DNA of 64,000 bases from positions 3,348,001-3,412,000 of the forward strand of contig CM056878.1 in NCBI GenBank assembly GCA_029876055.1, read 5' to 3'. The DNA is from Madurella fahalii (Eukaryota > Ascomycota > Sordariomycetes > Sordariales). The notes under the pieces were generated by a model. That model was not told the DNA's origin and did not search any database. It saw only the letters and a list, made by a program, of their open reading frames with translations. Of the stretch, positions 23,721 to 36,323 are shown piece after piece (within the stretch, counting starts at the first letter, position 1; every line of letters starts with the position of its first letter). Both the position numbers and the translations under genes were made by a program.

Positions 23721-24881
23721 TCAAACAAAGTATATAAACCACCCTGACTCCGGTTGTATGGTATCGTAGCCATCCAGTCCCCTCGCATACCCGCCATCCC
23801 CTTCCTCCCTCTCCTTCCCCTCCTCCCACCTCCTAACCCGCATCCCCACCGACCCAGCGACCATCTCCGCCTGCCTCCCGAACCCATCCTCCACTAACCG
23901 AACCGGCACCTTCACAAACCCCATGGGCACCTGGCCCCTCTCCAACCCGGCCGGGTGGGCGTCGCGCAAGCAGGCGCCTTCCTCATCCCACCACGCAAAC
24001 GCCGTGACCCAGCCCGAGTACGCCACCTTGCCGCTCCCGTTGGGCTCCTCCCGGTCCACGACGCCCCGCCAGAACAGCCTCGCGCGCTCGCCGCGCGGGT
24101 CCCGGAAGCTCTCCTCGAAGCCGTCCAGCACGGGCCGCAGCGCCTCGCGATACCACCTCTCGGCGCCGGCGCCGAGCCGGCCCGCGCCCAGGTAGGAGGC
24201 GCAGCGGGCGGAGAGGGCGGCCCAGTCGCCGGGCGCGCCCAGCAGGCGCACCGCGGGGATGCCGCAGCGCGTGCCCCACGAGTAGACAAAGTACTTGTGC
24301 ATGGTGCCGAGGAGGGCGACGCACGCGGCGGCGGTGTCGGCGGCGAGGGTGGTGGAGAAGGACGGGAGGACAAAGTCCTCGAGCAGGGCGGGGTCGGCGA
24401 GCTCGCCGGCGAGGAGGGCGGCCATCTGCCCTGCGATGGCGCCGTGGTCGGTGCTGGGGGAGAGCGGCGTCTCGATGTGGAGCTCCTTCTTGTCGGTCTG
24501 GGCGCCGGTGGGCGGGCTGTGTAGTAGGAGAGACCGGAGAGTGGAGGCATTGGCGTTGATGTAGATGCTTAGCTGGGTTAAGATGGCGAGCCAGACGTCA
24601 TCAGGGCGGAGGACGAGGTTGTGGTGGTTGTTGTAGGCTTCGAGGCAGGAAAAGATGAGGCCGTTTTTGGCGGCGTAGGTGGTCGACGTGGTGCGGGAGA
24701 GGGTGGGAAAGGAGGACTGTATGAGCTCCTTATGGGGACGTAACCTAGTTCTGGGGTTGCCGTCGACGTCGTCGTCGGTGGTTATACTGGCTAAGAGTTG
24801 TTCTGCGGATGTAGCGTGGGTGTAGCCGGAGAGGCGTGCCGGCTCCGGCGTCCGGGATGAGGGATGAATTGTCACTGACAT
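23721..24881 (-). CDS. DUF4419 family protein
   Basis: A single exon of 386 residues from ATG 24881. The protein matches the DUF4419 family pattern: an N-terminal helix pair, NGLIFSCLEAYNNHHNLVLRP followed by DDVWLAILTQLSIYINANA, a central segment ending in YFVYSWGTRCGIPAVRLLG, and a WRGVVDREEPNGSG...YSGWVTAFAWWDEEG block. The family is common in fungi and some protists, often as expanded paralogues, and has no established biochemical role. There is no signal peptide. The middle part is very GC-rich, with long overlapping antisense frames that I treat as shadows. Confidence 0.85.
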   Translation of the reverse strand: MSVTIHPSSRTPEPARLSGYTHATSAEQLLASITTDDDVDGNPRTRLRPHKELIQSSFPTLSRTTSTTYAAKNGLIFSCLEAYNNHHNLVLRPDDVWLAILTQLSIYINANASTLRSLLLHSPPTGAQTDKKELHIETPLSPSTDHGAIAGQMAALLAGELADPALLEDFVLPSFSTTLAADTAAACVALLGTMHKYFVYSWGTRCGIPAVRLLGAPGDWAALSARCASYLGAGRLGAGAERWYREALRPVLDGFEESFRDPRGERARLFWRGVVDREEPNGSGKVAYSGWVTAFAWWDEEGACLRDAHPAGLERGQVPMGFVKVPVRLVEDGFGRQAEMVAGSVGMRVRRWEEGKEREEGDGGYARGLDGYDTIQPESGWFIYFV

Positions 24882-26200
24882 CTTGGATTTGTACGTACAT
24901 GAATTTGCCAGGGGAAATGGAAAAGGGGGGGGGAGACATCGGATGTTAGGGACGGCTTAATAGCGAGGAGAGGAGAGGTATCAACCCGGCCCTACCAGGT
25001 TTGTCCAACGTGGGACGTAGCACAATCGGGACCTACCCATCCGAGCAAGATGCTGCATCTTGAAAAAGTACAGAGAGACCATAGCAGTCGGGTATGAATG
25101 CGACTACAAAGCAGTGGGGGTGTTGTGTGTAAGTGACTGCAGCAGAGACCCACGTGCACATTGGATGACACTAAGCCCTATCGCTGACCGAGCCCCTATT
25201 TATATACAGTACTGTACATACGGGGCGGTTCCGTACAGTGCCCGGAGCGCCATTGCCTACCTTATCACCTGGGCACATATATTTAAAGAGGTACCGATCG
25301 TCGGGCCCAGGGCTTGTCTGGAGCCAGGTGATTGATGGGTTTGCAGTCAGGCTCTGGGGGCTGGTAGAGCTGATTGGAGCTACAAGCAAGGGCAGCAGGA
25401 TAGGCAAAGGCCGGCCGGGCTTGCAAGCTGCTGACTCCTTCCAAAACCGTCTACCGATCTCGGTCTCATGGGTCACCTTATCCGCTTCTAAAGAGTACCG
25501 GCCGGGCTTGTGGAACACGCATGAGGAACTTGTCGCATTCGTGACTCTGTTAACCCTGGTAAATCCGGGTGACCAGGTCTCATCTATTGGCTGGGTTGTC
25601 GATGAGTTGAACAGCATTTCAGTGAGCGGTGAATACAACAGCTGGTTCAGAGTTTGTATCGGTTGACGTGTGGAATGCCATGTTTTGGGTGGCGGCAAGA
25701 TGTAGGTAGAGTTGACGGCAGGTTGAACAAAATCGCACACAACTGCAGGCAGGTGGCTTGGTAAGAGCTGCGGTAGTTACCGGCGATTACCTGTTGCAGA
25801 AAACGAGGTGTGACTCTGCACCCACAAACAAGTCACTGGCTGTAAAGCCTGAGAGACAAGAGGTATGAAAGCCCGCGGCAGCAAGGGATATCATGGATTT
25901 GGAGTTTCACGTGTTGCAAGAGGCGAGAGCACTGCTGAGTCCAAGAGACCAGGGCAGAAGCACTGACCCCAAATGGTGCGGCGCACAGGGCCTGCTCATT
26001 TAACAAGCTTGTGTGATTGGGCAATCGCACAAAATTCTCCGCCTGGCGGCCAGCGCCTCCTTCCTGCTCAGCTCTCCTTCAACCTCAACGTCCCCAAAAA
26101 TACTCGCCTTACAGCTGATGACAGCTGCTCATCCACCAACGATCCCTCCCGACGAAGCAACCGACTCTTGGGGATTTATTTCGTTTCGGCGGGCACGAGC
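24882..26200. other. Divergent intergenic region, 1.3 kb
   Basis: This is shared upstream sequence of the DUF4419 gene (-) and the DUF3716 gene (+). It contains a perfect 12-bp palindrome TACAGTACTGTA at 25205-25216 next to a TTTATATA stretch, and two copies of CCGGCCGGGCTTG near 25410 and 25498. No gene is recognised. The frame of the downstream gene extends upstream to 25973, but I favour the ATG at 26201. Confidence 0.5.
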
Positions 26201-27490
26201 ATGAAATCGTCCGTCGTCCGCTCCCAGCGAGGCCGACCGAGCAAGGTGACAAAGCCGGCCGCCCCGACACGCGGTCGCCCCGCGCGTCAGGCTGCAGCGC
26301 AACTGGCTGCCCACGACGCCCACTCGCTTGTCGAGGAACTCAAGAACGACGCCACCGCGGCCGCCGCGGCATCTGTTTTCGACGACGTTAGGATGGGAGC
26401 TGAGGAGTACGCTGCCGCTGCCGCTGCCGCTGCCGCCATGGACACCGACCTGACCGAGGATGCCCATGGCGAAGCCGAGGCCGACGCCGACCTCGAGCAG
26501 GATCCCACGGGCGCCACATCCGGTCTCGCACCCCATGTCGACCTCACAGCGGCCAACATGATCCCCAACGGCGGCGCAAACAGCTTCGGCGGCGCCATGC
26601 CCCAGCCCATCCAGGACCAGCCGCAGGACACGCAGCAGGGCCTAGCCCACGCCCACCAGCATCAACACCAGCCCCCCGCGCAGATGGGCGCCCCGCAGCA
26701 GATGCAAGCCGGCCACCAGCCGATGGAACCGTCCATGATCAAAACGACCGAAGAACTCGCCAGACAGTCTGGATACAGCGACCTCAATGTGGAGAGTGCT
26801 CTTGCCAAGAGACTGGCACGCGAACCCGGTCATCGCCTCGCCCAGCAGCGCCGGCCAGAACAGTCTCTCAACTTGGCGCGGCGGAGCAACGTCGAGGCAT
26901 TGTTTGCCCACATTGCCGGCGAGCCAGCACGTGTCCCTTGCAAGAACTGCCACAAGGGCCACGGCCCTTGGACCAGCTGCATTGTTGTCGACGGTCAGAT
27001 GTGCGGCAGTTGTGCCAATTGCTGGTTCAATGCCAGCGGCGCGAGGTGTAGCTTCCACGGTAGGTCTAAGTCCCGGGTTGGAAAGCACTGAACTTCTTCT
27101 GACCCTGTCCCCGCAGAGACACGTAATCCCCAGGCCGTCCCCCAGCACCCAGCCATCATGCCAGCCGGCGCTGCTGGCCTCGCTGCTGACCCTGCCTATC
27201 GATTCCAAGCTCCCCACCCGCTTCTCCAGTCTCACGGCGCCGCGATGGGGAGTGTTAGCCACGGTGGGCCGTTGTTGGCCACCAACCCCATGTTCCAGCA
27301 AATGCTGAGCCGGGCTATGGGCGAGGTCCGGGCAGCCGACAAGGCTACTCGTCAGCTCATCATGATTGACATCACCGCAAAGCAGCTAGCACTGCAGATT
27401 GCCGAGTACGAAGAGATGGTCGGCAACCAAGAACCGCCAGGCGGTCCGCTCCAGTGCCAGCAGGGGATGGGTGATGAGGCGGGTTCTTAG
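26201..27490 (+). CDS. DUF3716 Cys-rich (zinc-finger-like) protein with AT-hook-like N-terminus
   Basis: Predicted 410 residues in two exons (26201-27059, 27117-27490). I chose ATG 26201 because the following residues (QRGRPSKV and TRGRPARQ) look like AT-hooks and the upstream in-frame extension to 25973 is unlike protein. A helix-rich Ala/Glu region and a Gln/His/Pro-rich linker follow. The DUF3716 domain lies at about 231-287, with PCKNCHKGHGPWTSC, MCGSCANCWFNASG and RCSFH; the spaced Cys and His suggest metal binding. The C-terminus is a helical segment (KATRQLIMIDITAKQLALQ). The domain is typical of filamentous ascomycetes and uncharacterised. With the AT-hooks it suggests a nuclear role, which is inference. 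Confidence 0.85.
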
Positions 27491-29772
27491 GCCTGCCACC
27501 TTCACGTGCACCCTCTCCATCCATCTTGGATCCGCACACACCGAGCGGCCGATGACTCTTGTCGGGGCGGGCTCGCTCGCCAGCGGCGCTGGAAATCCCG
27601 GCGAGAGGCTTTCCCTTTTAGCCAACTTAGCAACCAGACCGTAACAGGGAACAGGACACCGGGCCGTCTGCACCGACACTCCTTGCGTCACCGTTCGCGT
27701 GGCGAGAAACATCTACCACTACTTTTACTATCCTCTTTCCTCCATACGTGAGCTAGAAGCTCACGTGACGATTTCTTCTAGCATGGATGCAAAGCGATAC
27801 CCCGTCATTTTCTAAGCCCCCTCCCCCTCTCTTTGCGGCACACGCTGCCTCTCTCGCCTAGGGCGCCCCGTTTCTCTGCCTGGACTTGCAGAATGCTTGA
27901 TTACCTTAGTAATATTATTCACTGTCCCATCACTGGCCTGTTTTCATTTTTCATTGGTTGTGGGATGATATGCGTATTGGGAGGAGAGTTGGGAATGGAC
28001 GACGAATCTGCCACGGACGCCGCGAGGCACAGGCGCCCTCTGATTTTGTTTGTTTGTAGGTCAAGGAAGAAAGGGGATATGGTTCCATCAATCAGCGTAA
28101 GGAATTGATGAATGGAAGAGTATTATGAGTCTGGACCCTATTTCTGCTTCCCGTGATATATGCGTGATTGGTAACCGAGCTTTGCCTTTCCAAGCCTCAG
28201 TTCCAACACTCATACTGCGTCTTCCAGTTTAGAGCAGCACCTGCTCAAGAAGCACCGCCCGAATTCTCAGCATCAGGTCTAGCGTTACTAAGTAAGCCTA
28301 AACCCTCGGCTCCCCTTGCTCTCCACAAGAGTAGCACAATCGGCCCATGATTCAAATGCCCTGGGAACAAAGCGGGCAAGCAGACGCCTTGAATTCAAAC
28401 AATAATACCCTTTGGAGATCAGGGGTCCTATCCCAGACAGCCGGGTGAAACATACACCTATTGCCACCTACACAGGAATAGCACCCTCGGACACCAAATT
28501 ACCAGCCGGGATAATGGGCGGGATAAATATGCGCAAGGCTGCTAAGGCCACTAGTCCGCACCCGGTCGATCATTGACATGCCATCCGGTGTCAACGTTCC
28601 CGTTAGACGGGTGATACCCAGATCGGGCTGATCAACCGTAACCTAACGACTGATTCTTAATGCCAACCTTAAAACGCAACATAAGCTTGATCATCTCTTC
28701 CTTCTCCAACCTGCGCAGAAGCTACGTAGATCCCACTCCCTTCGCAGTCACGTTGTGCATGTTATACCGGGTGTGACGCGAAAGTTCAACTGGTTAGCGG
28801 CGGACCAGGTACGCATGCATGTCAGTCAGGACACCGACTAGGCAAGCAACCCCATTCGCTTTTTCTTCGCCACTAGGTGCCCCTCGCCACAGGCGGCAAC
28901 TTGGAGACGGGTGCTCGAACCGTTGTTCAAGGCCTTGTTCGCCAGGATCTGCTACAGAGGTATAATGCAAGGTAGTAGAATTGACCATGGTTCATTTGAT
29001 GATCAATGATAGACACCCCAGTATCCGGTGTTTGCAAACCCGCCGTGCTCCGTGATTAAAGCAAATCGAACAGTAAAAAGCAAAAGGGGATCAAGAACCG
29101 GAAAAAAAACAAAAATAGAACGTTTTTAGGGAGATTAGAGAAAACAAAATAAAACGAGAAGAGAAACCCCTAACACTGGTATATGCCTGCCCGCTTCCCT
29201 CCCCTCCTAGCTCCCCTGTCATTCAACAAGACACACATCGCACGACCGCATCCCCAACATCCCCTCGTCAACCCCGCTTGCTTTCCCCTTTAACCGGTTC
29301 CCCTCATGTCAAATCGCAAAACATAAAAGGGTTCAGTTCACGCCATGTTCATCCAGCATTCGGTTGGGGGGAGGGCAGTATGATGTCATGCATGCCGCCT
29401 TGACTAATAATAAATGCAAAAACAGAAGGGAGGGAAACCTAAGAAAGAAAAAAAAGGATCATACAGGAACCAGGAAATATCAGCAGCGAGACTTTCGTAA
29501 TTAAACAAGATATTTATCCTCCCCCTCCCTCACTTCACCTGATATAATACGGCTCTCGTTTCCGTCTTATCATCTCCAAGTCGGCGGTACAATTCCGACT
29601 CGGGTCATGATCTGGCTAGGGGTGCTGAGGTAGGTGGGTAGGACCCGGGTGCACCGGAAGGGACGGAGGGCCATCATATCCGCCAATTCACTTGTGCAGC
29701 CCGGAATGGGGTATATTCGAGATTTGTGTACCATGGGCGATGGATCGAAACGCTCTGAGCGTCGCGTTTCGC
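27491..29772. other. Convergent intergenic region, 2.3 kb
   Basis: This lies between the DUF3716 gene (+) and gna-1 (-). No supported gene or tRNA. A-rich and CT-rich stretches at 29090-29180 and 29440-29530 may belong to the gna-1 3' UTR. Confidence 0.55.
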
Positions 29773-31010
29773 TCAGATCAGACCGCAGAGACGGAGGTTC
29801 TCCTGGATGATAATATCTAAACACATAGTCAGCATATGGAAATGCGTCCGACAATAAGCTAGTGTGGCTTACCATTCACAGCAGCCATGACGAAGCGGAT
29901 TTGTGTTGTGTCGGTCGCACATGTGAAGTGTGTGTAGATCTGCTTGCTGTCGTGCTGGTTCAGGCTGACGAACCGGTTGAGAATGTAGTCGCAGGCCGCA
30001 CCATAGTCATCGCCACCCTCGTAGTCAGGGAAGTAGGTCTTCATCGGGCTGACGGGCAGCTTCTCCTTGAACCGATCGATCTTGTTGAGGAAGAGGATGA
30101 TTGATGTCTTGATGAACCACCTCGAATTGCAGATCGAGTCGAAAAGGGTGAGCGCCTCCTGCATGCGGTTGACCGTCTCGTCTTCGAACAGCAACTGGTC
30201 GTACTCGGAGATGGCGACCAGGAACAGGATCGTCGTGACGTTCTCGAAGCAGTGGATCCACTTCTTCCGCTCCGATCGCTGACCACCAACATCGAACATC
30301 CGGTACGTGAGTTCCCCGATGATGAAGGTTGTCTCGGTGATACCCGTCGTCTTGACACGCGACCGCAGGACATCCTGGTCGTTGGGCATGTAATCGGGCG
30401 CGGCGATACGCGCGATGTTGTCAAAGTAGCTAGGGCAAAGGTTAGCAGCGGCCACCACGGAACTGGGCACGGCAACGCAACATACTATCTCGCCGAGTCG
30501 TTCAACTGGTATTCCCTTGACCGCTTGAAGCAGCTCTGGACACCAGCATCCCTCCACAGCGTCTCAATGGCATTGCCGACCTCGGGCGGTAGCACATCAC
30601 CCTCAATCTGCGCTGGTTGCATGAAGATGGTCTGAACGTGGTACTCCATCCGGGCGTCAGCCAGGGGCAGCTCCAGCGACTCCATCGCCTCAAGAATGAC
30701 ACGCATCGACTGGACCGTGTTGCTGAAAATGATCTCCTTGAACGATTCCCGCTCGTCGCGTGAGTAACCGCCCTCGTGGATGAGCTTCATCTGCTTGAGA
30801 ATTGTTGACTTTCCGGATTCGCCAGCACCTGTGTCGCGTTGTTAGATCCAGGCCGACGAGGCTTCGCCGGGGCGGAAGGCATGTCGACATACCCAGAAGC
30901 AACATTTTGATCTCATTGCGCTGTTGCATGCGGTCCCTCTTCAGCTGGTTCTCGATCTCCTCGTTCCGGGCCTTGCCCTCCTTCTCCTCCGTACTCATTC
31001 CGCAACCCAT
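29773..31010 (-). CDS. gna-1: Heterotrimeric G protein alpha subunit, group I (GNA-1 type)
   Basis: Four exons (31010-30893, 30828-30486, 30429-29873, 29816-29773) give exactly 353 residues, the length of Neurospora GNA-1. The N-terminus MGCGMS carries the Gly2 myristoylation and Cys3 palmitoylation sites. GAGESGKS is the P-loop, RVKTTGIT is switch I with the catalytic Arg, DVGGQRSERKKW is switch II with the catalytic Gln (about 204), and NKIDRF plus TCATDT bind guanine. The C-terminus CGLI is the Gi-type receptor-coupling tail. This class couples pheromone and nutrient receptors to cAMP and MAPK signalling in growth, conidiation and mating. The sequence looks fully functional. Confidence 0.98.
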
Positions 31011-34000
31011 CTTGGCGAGCTGTCGAATGTAAAAACAACGATAGAGAGCGTATAATTGATCGAGCGAGGGTATTTAAAGGGTTCTGCGTTGATGAGCAGC
31101 TCAAGTTAGCTGACTTGGGTCGCGGTCAATGCCTCGCGGCTGCAACCCCACGGCCCGCAGGCGCTTCTGCGGGAGCCTCCTGCGGCCCGTTGCGACGGGC
31201 CAGCGACCCGGGACGTTGGGAAAAGTTTTGGTGTTGCGCGAGCCGACCGACTCAGAATCGACACGAGAACAAGGGAAATCCAAACTCGCGACGTATTTCG
31301 GATGCCTGGGTCGCGGGAGGATGGAGGGGGTGGTGGTGCTTGGTCCACAGGATTCACTCACTCTTGGTGGCTCAGGCTTCCCGGCCTTCAATCAACCCGC
31401 AATCTAAGAGCGAAGCGGAAGGAATGACGAAGAAAACAAAACCTTCAGTGAGGTTAACGGTTCTTCGCGACGACAGGAACACTGGTCGCCAAGGGTGGAA
31501 AACAGGAAGGTTTTGGCCTTGCTGCTCTCTGGTCGTTGGAGGGTGTGAACCGGGAGGTTGAGGGAAGGGAGAGGAGTGGGAGGGCTGGTACTGTTAATGT
31601 GAGAAACGCGAAGCCAATGCACGCTGAATTTCGGGGGAGGCAGTGGCCCTGCACCCACTGGCGAATCATTCTTTCACAGCCCGCATGATAAGTGGGGCAA
31701 CCAAGATCCGTAAGTGGCCAGGGTCCCGGACATGGCTCTCCAGAGCAGCAAGGCAAAAGTGACAGCCCCTGGCGGCGCCCTGAGACCATGGCTTTTCGTG
31801 CCGCTGGCTCAACAATCTACACTCAAACCTAGCAAATCAGATGCAGACGTGACGAGGCTGAACAACGCCAGGACAGGCTGTGGCGCCGGCATCCGAATTG
31901 GCCTGTTGCGCCGAAAAAAACAACACGAGAACAGAAGGCTTCCTGAAAGAGCATGGTCCCTCCGTCCAATCCACCCTGGCAACACCAGAACCCCAGTGGC
32001 GCCGGCGCTAGTGAGGACGGCTCTTATTAAGACAAAGTAATGGGATTATCGGGCTATCGGGAGTTAAAAAGGTGGGAGCCAACCCCATCACTGTCAAAAG
32101 CTAGTCACATAAGTTATATTGCCGTTAGGTCCAGTTGCGTCGACCGCTGCCTTTCCGACCTTCGCCCCGCAACACCGAACGTTCGTTCCCAGACGATGAG
32201 ACGGACGCCGAGTCCGCTCCTCTATTGTCTGCCGAGCGAAGCATCAGAAACGCCCCTGCTGATCAGCGCTGCTGGCGAGCTCATGAGAGGATCAACGTCA
32301 CCAGGCCTGCCGAGTCCCGGACATGGATCCTTCCCAACCCCGCCGAGCCGCCTCACTCAGCTGCCACTTAGACGCGCGATCAGCGACCTCAGCGCTGGGA
32401 AGCAAGCGGGTGACGGTCGCTGCAGAGTTGCCGGTGTGGTCTGTTGATCGATGCCGATTTACGACGTCTGTCCCTGCCTTCTGAGCCTCGAATCCCAGGC
32501 CCCAGATCCGCCATGTTTGTGGCAGAGCCACCTGCACGCCATACACGCCCACGACACATCCCCCTTTCCATGATTGCCACGAGACACATTGCTATACGTA
32601 TCCACCGCTAAAGTCCGATGATGCTATCCCGGGGGATGCAATAGGCGAGCGCCTTGGCGGCCCCCCAACCCTCAGTTTGATGGAGCCGGTGGATCCCTGG
32701 CTCCGTCGAACTTCAACAAGGCCATACGGCAGCATCGCACCGACCCCGGCCGGAACCACGGGCTGCCCCGTCTCGTCCTACCTGGATCATAGAGTCATTG
32801 GCAGAACCATAAAGGATTTGGCTGTTTAAGCCGCCGGACTTGACCGACGCTGAACTGGCTCCGTCTCGGAAGCGCAGTGTTCTGTACATATATGCAAGTT
32901 GCAGACCAGCCCGTTTGAGCGACTGCAACGCAGCCTGTGCCCCTGGGTTTCATGCGTGTCTACCCGCCATGGCGGTTGGATCGGCCTTCTTTTGCTTCTG
33001 GAAAACCCGTTTTCGAATCGTCATCTGTGCGCCAAACACGGAGCCCGCCGGTTCATGCGCCCTTTGAAACGACACCATAATTAGCCGGGCCATCTGCTGC
33101 CATGCGAAGGCAGGCGGCGCAATCGACGCTGCTCAACCAATGATGCAAGAGTTACGATGCGGTTGTGGTTTGCTGACTTTTGGCAGGATGGCAGTCTCCA
33201 TCTCCTGCCGCCAACTGACAGAGTCTCTGTCAGGACTCGTCGACTGCCGCCCGCGATGTTACTATAAGTATTCATGATCCTCCACGGCAAACATGAATTG
33301 GATATTATTCTCCGTTACGATCCTTGGCGGCGCGGCCCATGTGATCGACGGCAGACAGCCGATCAAGCGAACGTTGAAGTTGCGGGCGACCGCAATAGGG
33401 TCGCAAACTCTTCGATAGCCGCGCAGTCCTGCGGACGGCAATGACCCAGCAATCGCTTATACGAATTACTCACCTAGCTGACGTCTTTGCCAGACGCGCC
33501 ACGCAGCCTTTGCCGCCGAAAACGGATCTACCGTTTCTCAAACTCTGGACCCTCTTTGTGATTGAAAGTAATTTCGCGTCCCCAGCAGGCTAGCTTCCCA
33601 AGCTTTGCTCTGACAATGGATTATTGGTGGATGGTAATGAAATCCATACCCACCATGGAGTCTGTGGTGGAGTAACCCTTAACCCAGCAGAATCCCCACA
33701 TTTGTTCCTTGTGCCTGGCAGAAAAAAAGAGTTACCGGGGTGGGAGCGACGAGCACGAATGACTTGGGGTTTCAAGGCATGGGACGGTGATGGAGGGTGT
33801 GATCGTGGAGCAGACACCCCCGTCTCCTGTGTCGCGCCTCACCCCTCTCCCGCAATTGCGCAAAATGCAACTCAGCCTATCGACTTCGGTTGCTGACGAG
33901 ATCCCGGCGCTGCCGTCCGTGCCATTTCGTCCGCTCGGTGTGTGTTTGCTTACCGCACCACAAGGTTTTTTTTTCCACCGCGATTACAATATCTAGAGAG

Positions 34001-34783
34001 CGCAGTGTTTGTCTGCCTACCAGCGCTTCATCTCGAAACATCAAGCGAAGGCGGTCCGTTTAACTGTCTCGCACAAACGACATGCGACTAGCCGTTGCAG
34101 GCCCTTTCTGTTCTGATGCATCATGAAGTTAGCCAGATTGCTGATGCCGAGCTGGTGTCGCACAGGGATTGATTGCAGCGTGCCCCCCTCCTCCTCGCTT
34201 GGCGCCGGCCCGCGCTAGGATAAAACAAGAAATGTTCTAGAAGCCAGGGTAGCATCGCCTTCGGCCAGCTGTGATGGGACGATTGGGGTTGCAGCGGGTG
34301 GCAGGAAGGAAGAGGCACAAAGAAAAGGGGGTCTGGAAATCTGCTGGAGAACCAACCCGTCAAGTGTCACAAGAAGCCACTCCTTTTTCTTACTTGTCAG
34401 ATCAATGCTTAGCATAAGAGATGGCACGGGCCATGAGAGCCCTGTTCTCGTCGAGAAGATCCCCCGGCTGACAACCCAATTAATCGATAGCACTGGAGGG
34501 TTCGATCGGCGACGAGCACAGCGTTTTCGAGCGGCTGTGAAATCTGCTGAAAGAGGGTTGCGCAGAAAATGTATTGGCCTGTATTCGGCCCTGGAATTTG
34601 TAGGGCACGCTCGGCGCCGTTAGGTGGCTGGGCACTAAACCAGGGCCCACAGCGATCGCGTCTCCCTGCTCATGATACACACCGCCCAACACCTCCTTTG
34701 GGGTCGCGTCTCTTACTTTCGGCAGTTTCTCCCTTGCTTGTTTTAGGCCCCGTCCCACCGCCATGGCGTCGTCGGCTATCCGA
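31011..34783. other. Long divergent intergenic region, 3.8 kb
   Basis: This is upstream sequence of gna-1 (-) and the Smr gene (+). Many short frames exist on both strands, but none resembles a conserved protein or has a convincing splice structure. It is probably regulatory sequence plus leader of both genes. Confidence 0.5.
31071..31078 (-). promoter_or_regulatory. TATA-like element upstream of gna-1
   Basis: TTTAAATA on the minus strand lies about 60 bp upstream of the start codon, with no ATG between it and the start. If it is a TATA box, the 5' leader is very short, so this is tentative. Confidence 0.3.
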
Positions 34784-35653
34784 ATGGCTGACCTCGGCGG
34801 GCGTGGTATGATATTCACCCCTTGACCGCCCATAATGTGACGCTGTAGGCGCCTGATGCATTCCCCGTGAACAGCCTTCAACCACAGAACCAGCGAAGAC
34901 GTAGAAGCCGAGTATGACCGCCTGCGCGATCTCGCGCGGAGTGAGGGTGACAAGAAGCGATCATGCTTCGACCGTGTATGGCTTGCCTTTTGTCACTTCG
35001 CAAGACATACTCACTAAACTCGCTCTGACCGTAGGCGCATGAAGCATATGAGCGCGGTGACCGTGCCGAAGCCAAGGCTCTTTCGGATGAAGGTAAGCTA
35101 TACCATGGCACATTAATTTGGGGCAAGACTGGATATTGGGATCATATTGACCGTCCGATCAGGAAAACGCCACCAGAAGAAACAAGCCGAGTATAACAAA
35201 CAAGCTTCCGACTTCATCTTCCGCGAGAACAACGCCCCGGGCCGGGTAGCCGAGGATACTATCGATCTCCACGGCCAGTTCGTTGAGGAGGCTGAAGACA
35301 TCCTCGAGGCGCGCATACGCCACGCCCAGGCGACTGGTCAGACTCATCTGCATGTCATCGTTGGTAAAGGCAACCACTCGACAGGGCGTGTGCAGAAGTT
35401 GAAACCGCGGGTCGAGCGGCTCTGCGAGGAATTAGGTCTCAATTATGCCACCGAGGAGAATGAAGGCCGCCTCTATGTTGATTTGAGAGGGGATCGCGTC
35501 GACGCTCCGCCGCCGCTCCCGGCTCAACCTCCTGGCTACCAGGGCAGAGAGTACCAGCAGCACCGACCGCAGCGCCGGCCACAGCAGCAACCGCAACGTG
35601 AGGACGAGGACGATATCTTTGATTGCCTTCGAGGCTGCTGTCTTGTCATGTGA
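34784..35653 (+). CDS. DUF1771-Smr domain protein with C-terminal CaaX-like motif
   Basis: Predicted 223 residues in four exons (34784-34805, 34875-34975, 35035-35092, 35163-35653). The first 22-nt exon is inferred: it gives MADLGGR joined to AFNHRTSEDVEAEYDRLRDL with correct phase and GT-AG ends, but it is short. DUF1771 spans roughly 12-80 (YERGDRAEAKALSDEGKRH, EYNKQASDFIFREN). The Smr domain spans roughly 92-172, with TIDLHGQFVEEA and HLHVIVGKGNHS, motifs that in Smr proteins form a nuclease-like fold. A Pro/Gln/Arg-rich tail ends in Cys-Cys-Leu-Val-Met, so the last four residues form a CaaX box. Fungal members are poorly characterised; relatives act in RNA or DNA cleavage, including no-go mRNA decay (Cue2). 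Confidence 0.88.
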
Positions 35654-36323
35654 GACAGATTATGGAGGTTGCGCTGTAGAATCAGGAGCGTGACGCGGTG
35701 GATGTGTATCGGGGTTGGTGTGTAAGCTGCATTTGGATGAACAGGCATTGGTCGGGCGTTGGTGGATTACCAGCCACTTGGGCATGTCATCTGGAGGGTA
35801 GTTTGTGTTGGAGGAAAGAGGAAGATGCTGCTTGCGTGGTTAGTGCTGCAGCAGGTTTTGAGTCCAGTTAGACATCTCATCGCACTGTCCCGCTTGACAC
35901 GGGCGCCTGCCGCCTGCCGCCTTATAAAAGAAACCACAATGCAGCCTCTTGACATATACTCTGTGCTTCCCTGCTACGCAGGCTTCCTTTGCAGTAGTTA
36001 TGCGCCCACTGAAGCGAACTGAACCGAAATACCTTCCATGGACTCCCTCTATCAACACATTTTCTGCTCAAGGTACGCCGCCGACGTAGTATCCCTCCTA
36101 GAGTCTCTTAGGCTCCTTAGCCTTCAATTGCCCTCGTACAGTAACATAAACCCCCAGCCCCGGCCATGAGGGTTTTTCTCGGATGTTCCAGCAGATATAG
36201 GCCGACTGCTCACAAGCCGTCGCGCCCCTATCTGCCAAAGAACGTCGTGAACCTCCAAGTAACCAGCGACAACAAGGCCAACAGCGAGTTCGCCACCCAG
36301 CGCTTCGAGAACGATAACGAAAC
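35654..36323. other. Intergenic, 0.7 kb
   Basis: This is the 3' flank of the Smr gene and the 5' flank of the probable membrane-protein gene. Nothing else is recognised. Confidence 0.55.

Noticed and set aside
23912..24550. Overlapping frames on both strands within the DUF4419 gene
   Set aside because: These are artefacts of very GC-rich coding sequence; only the DUF4419 frame shows family motifs.
28785..28980. tRNA-like string (TTCAACTGGTTAGCG)
   Set aside because: No acceptor stem or T arm can be folded around it.
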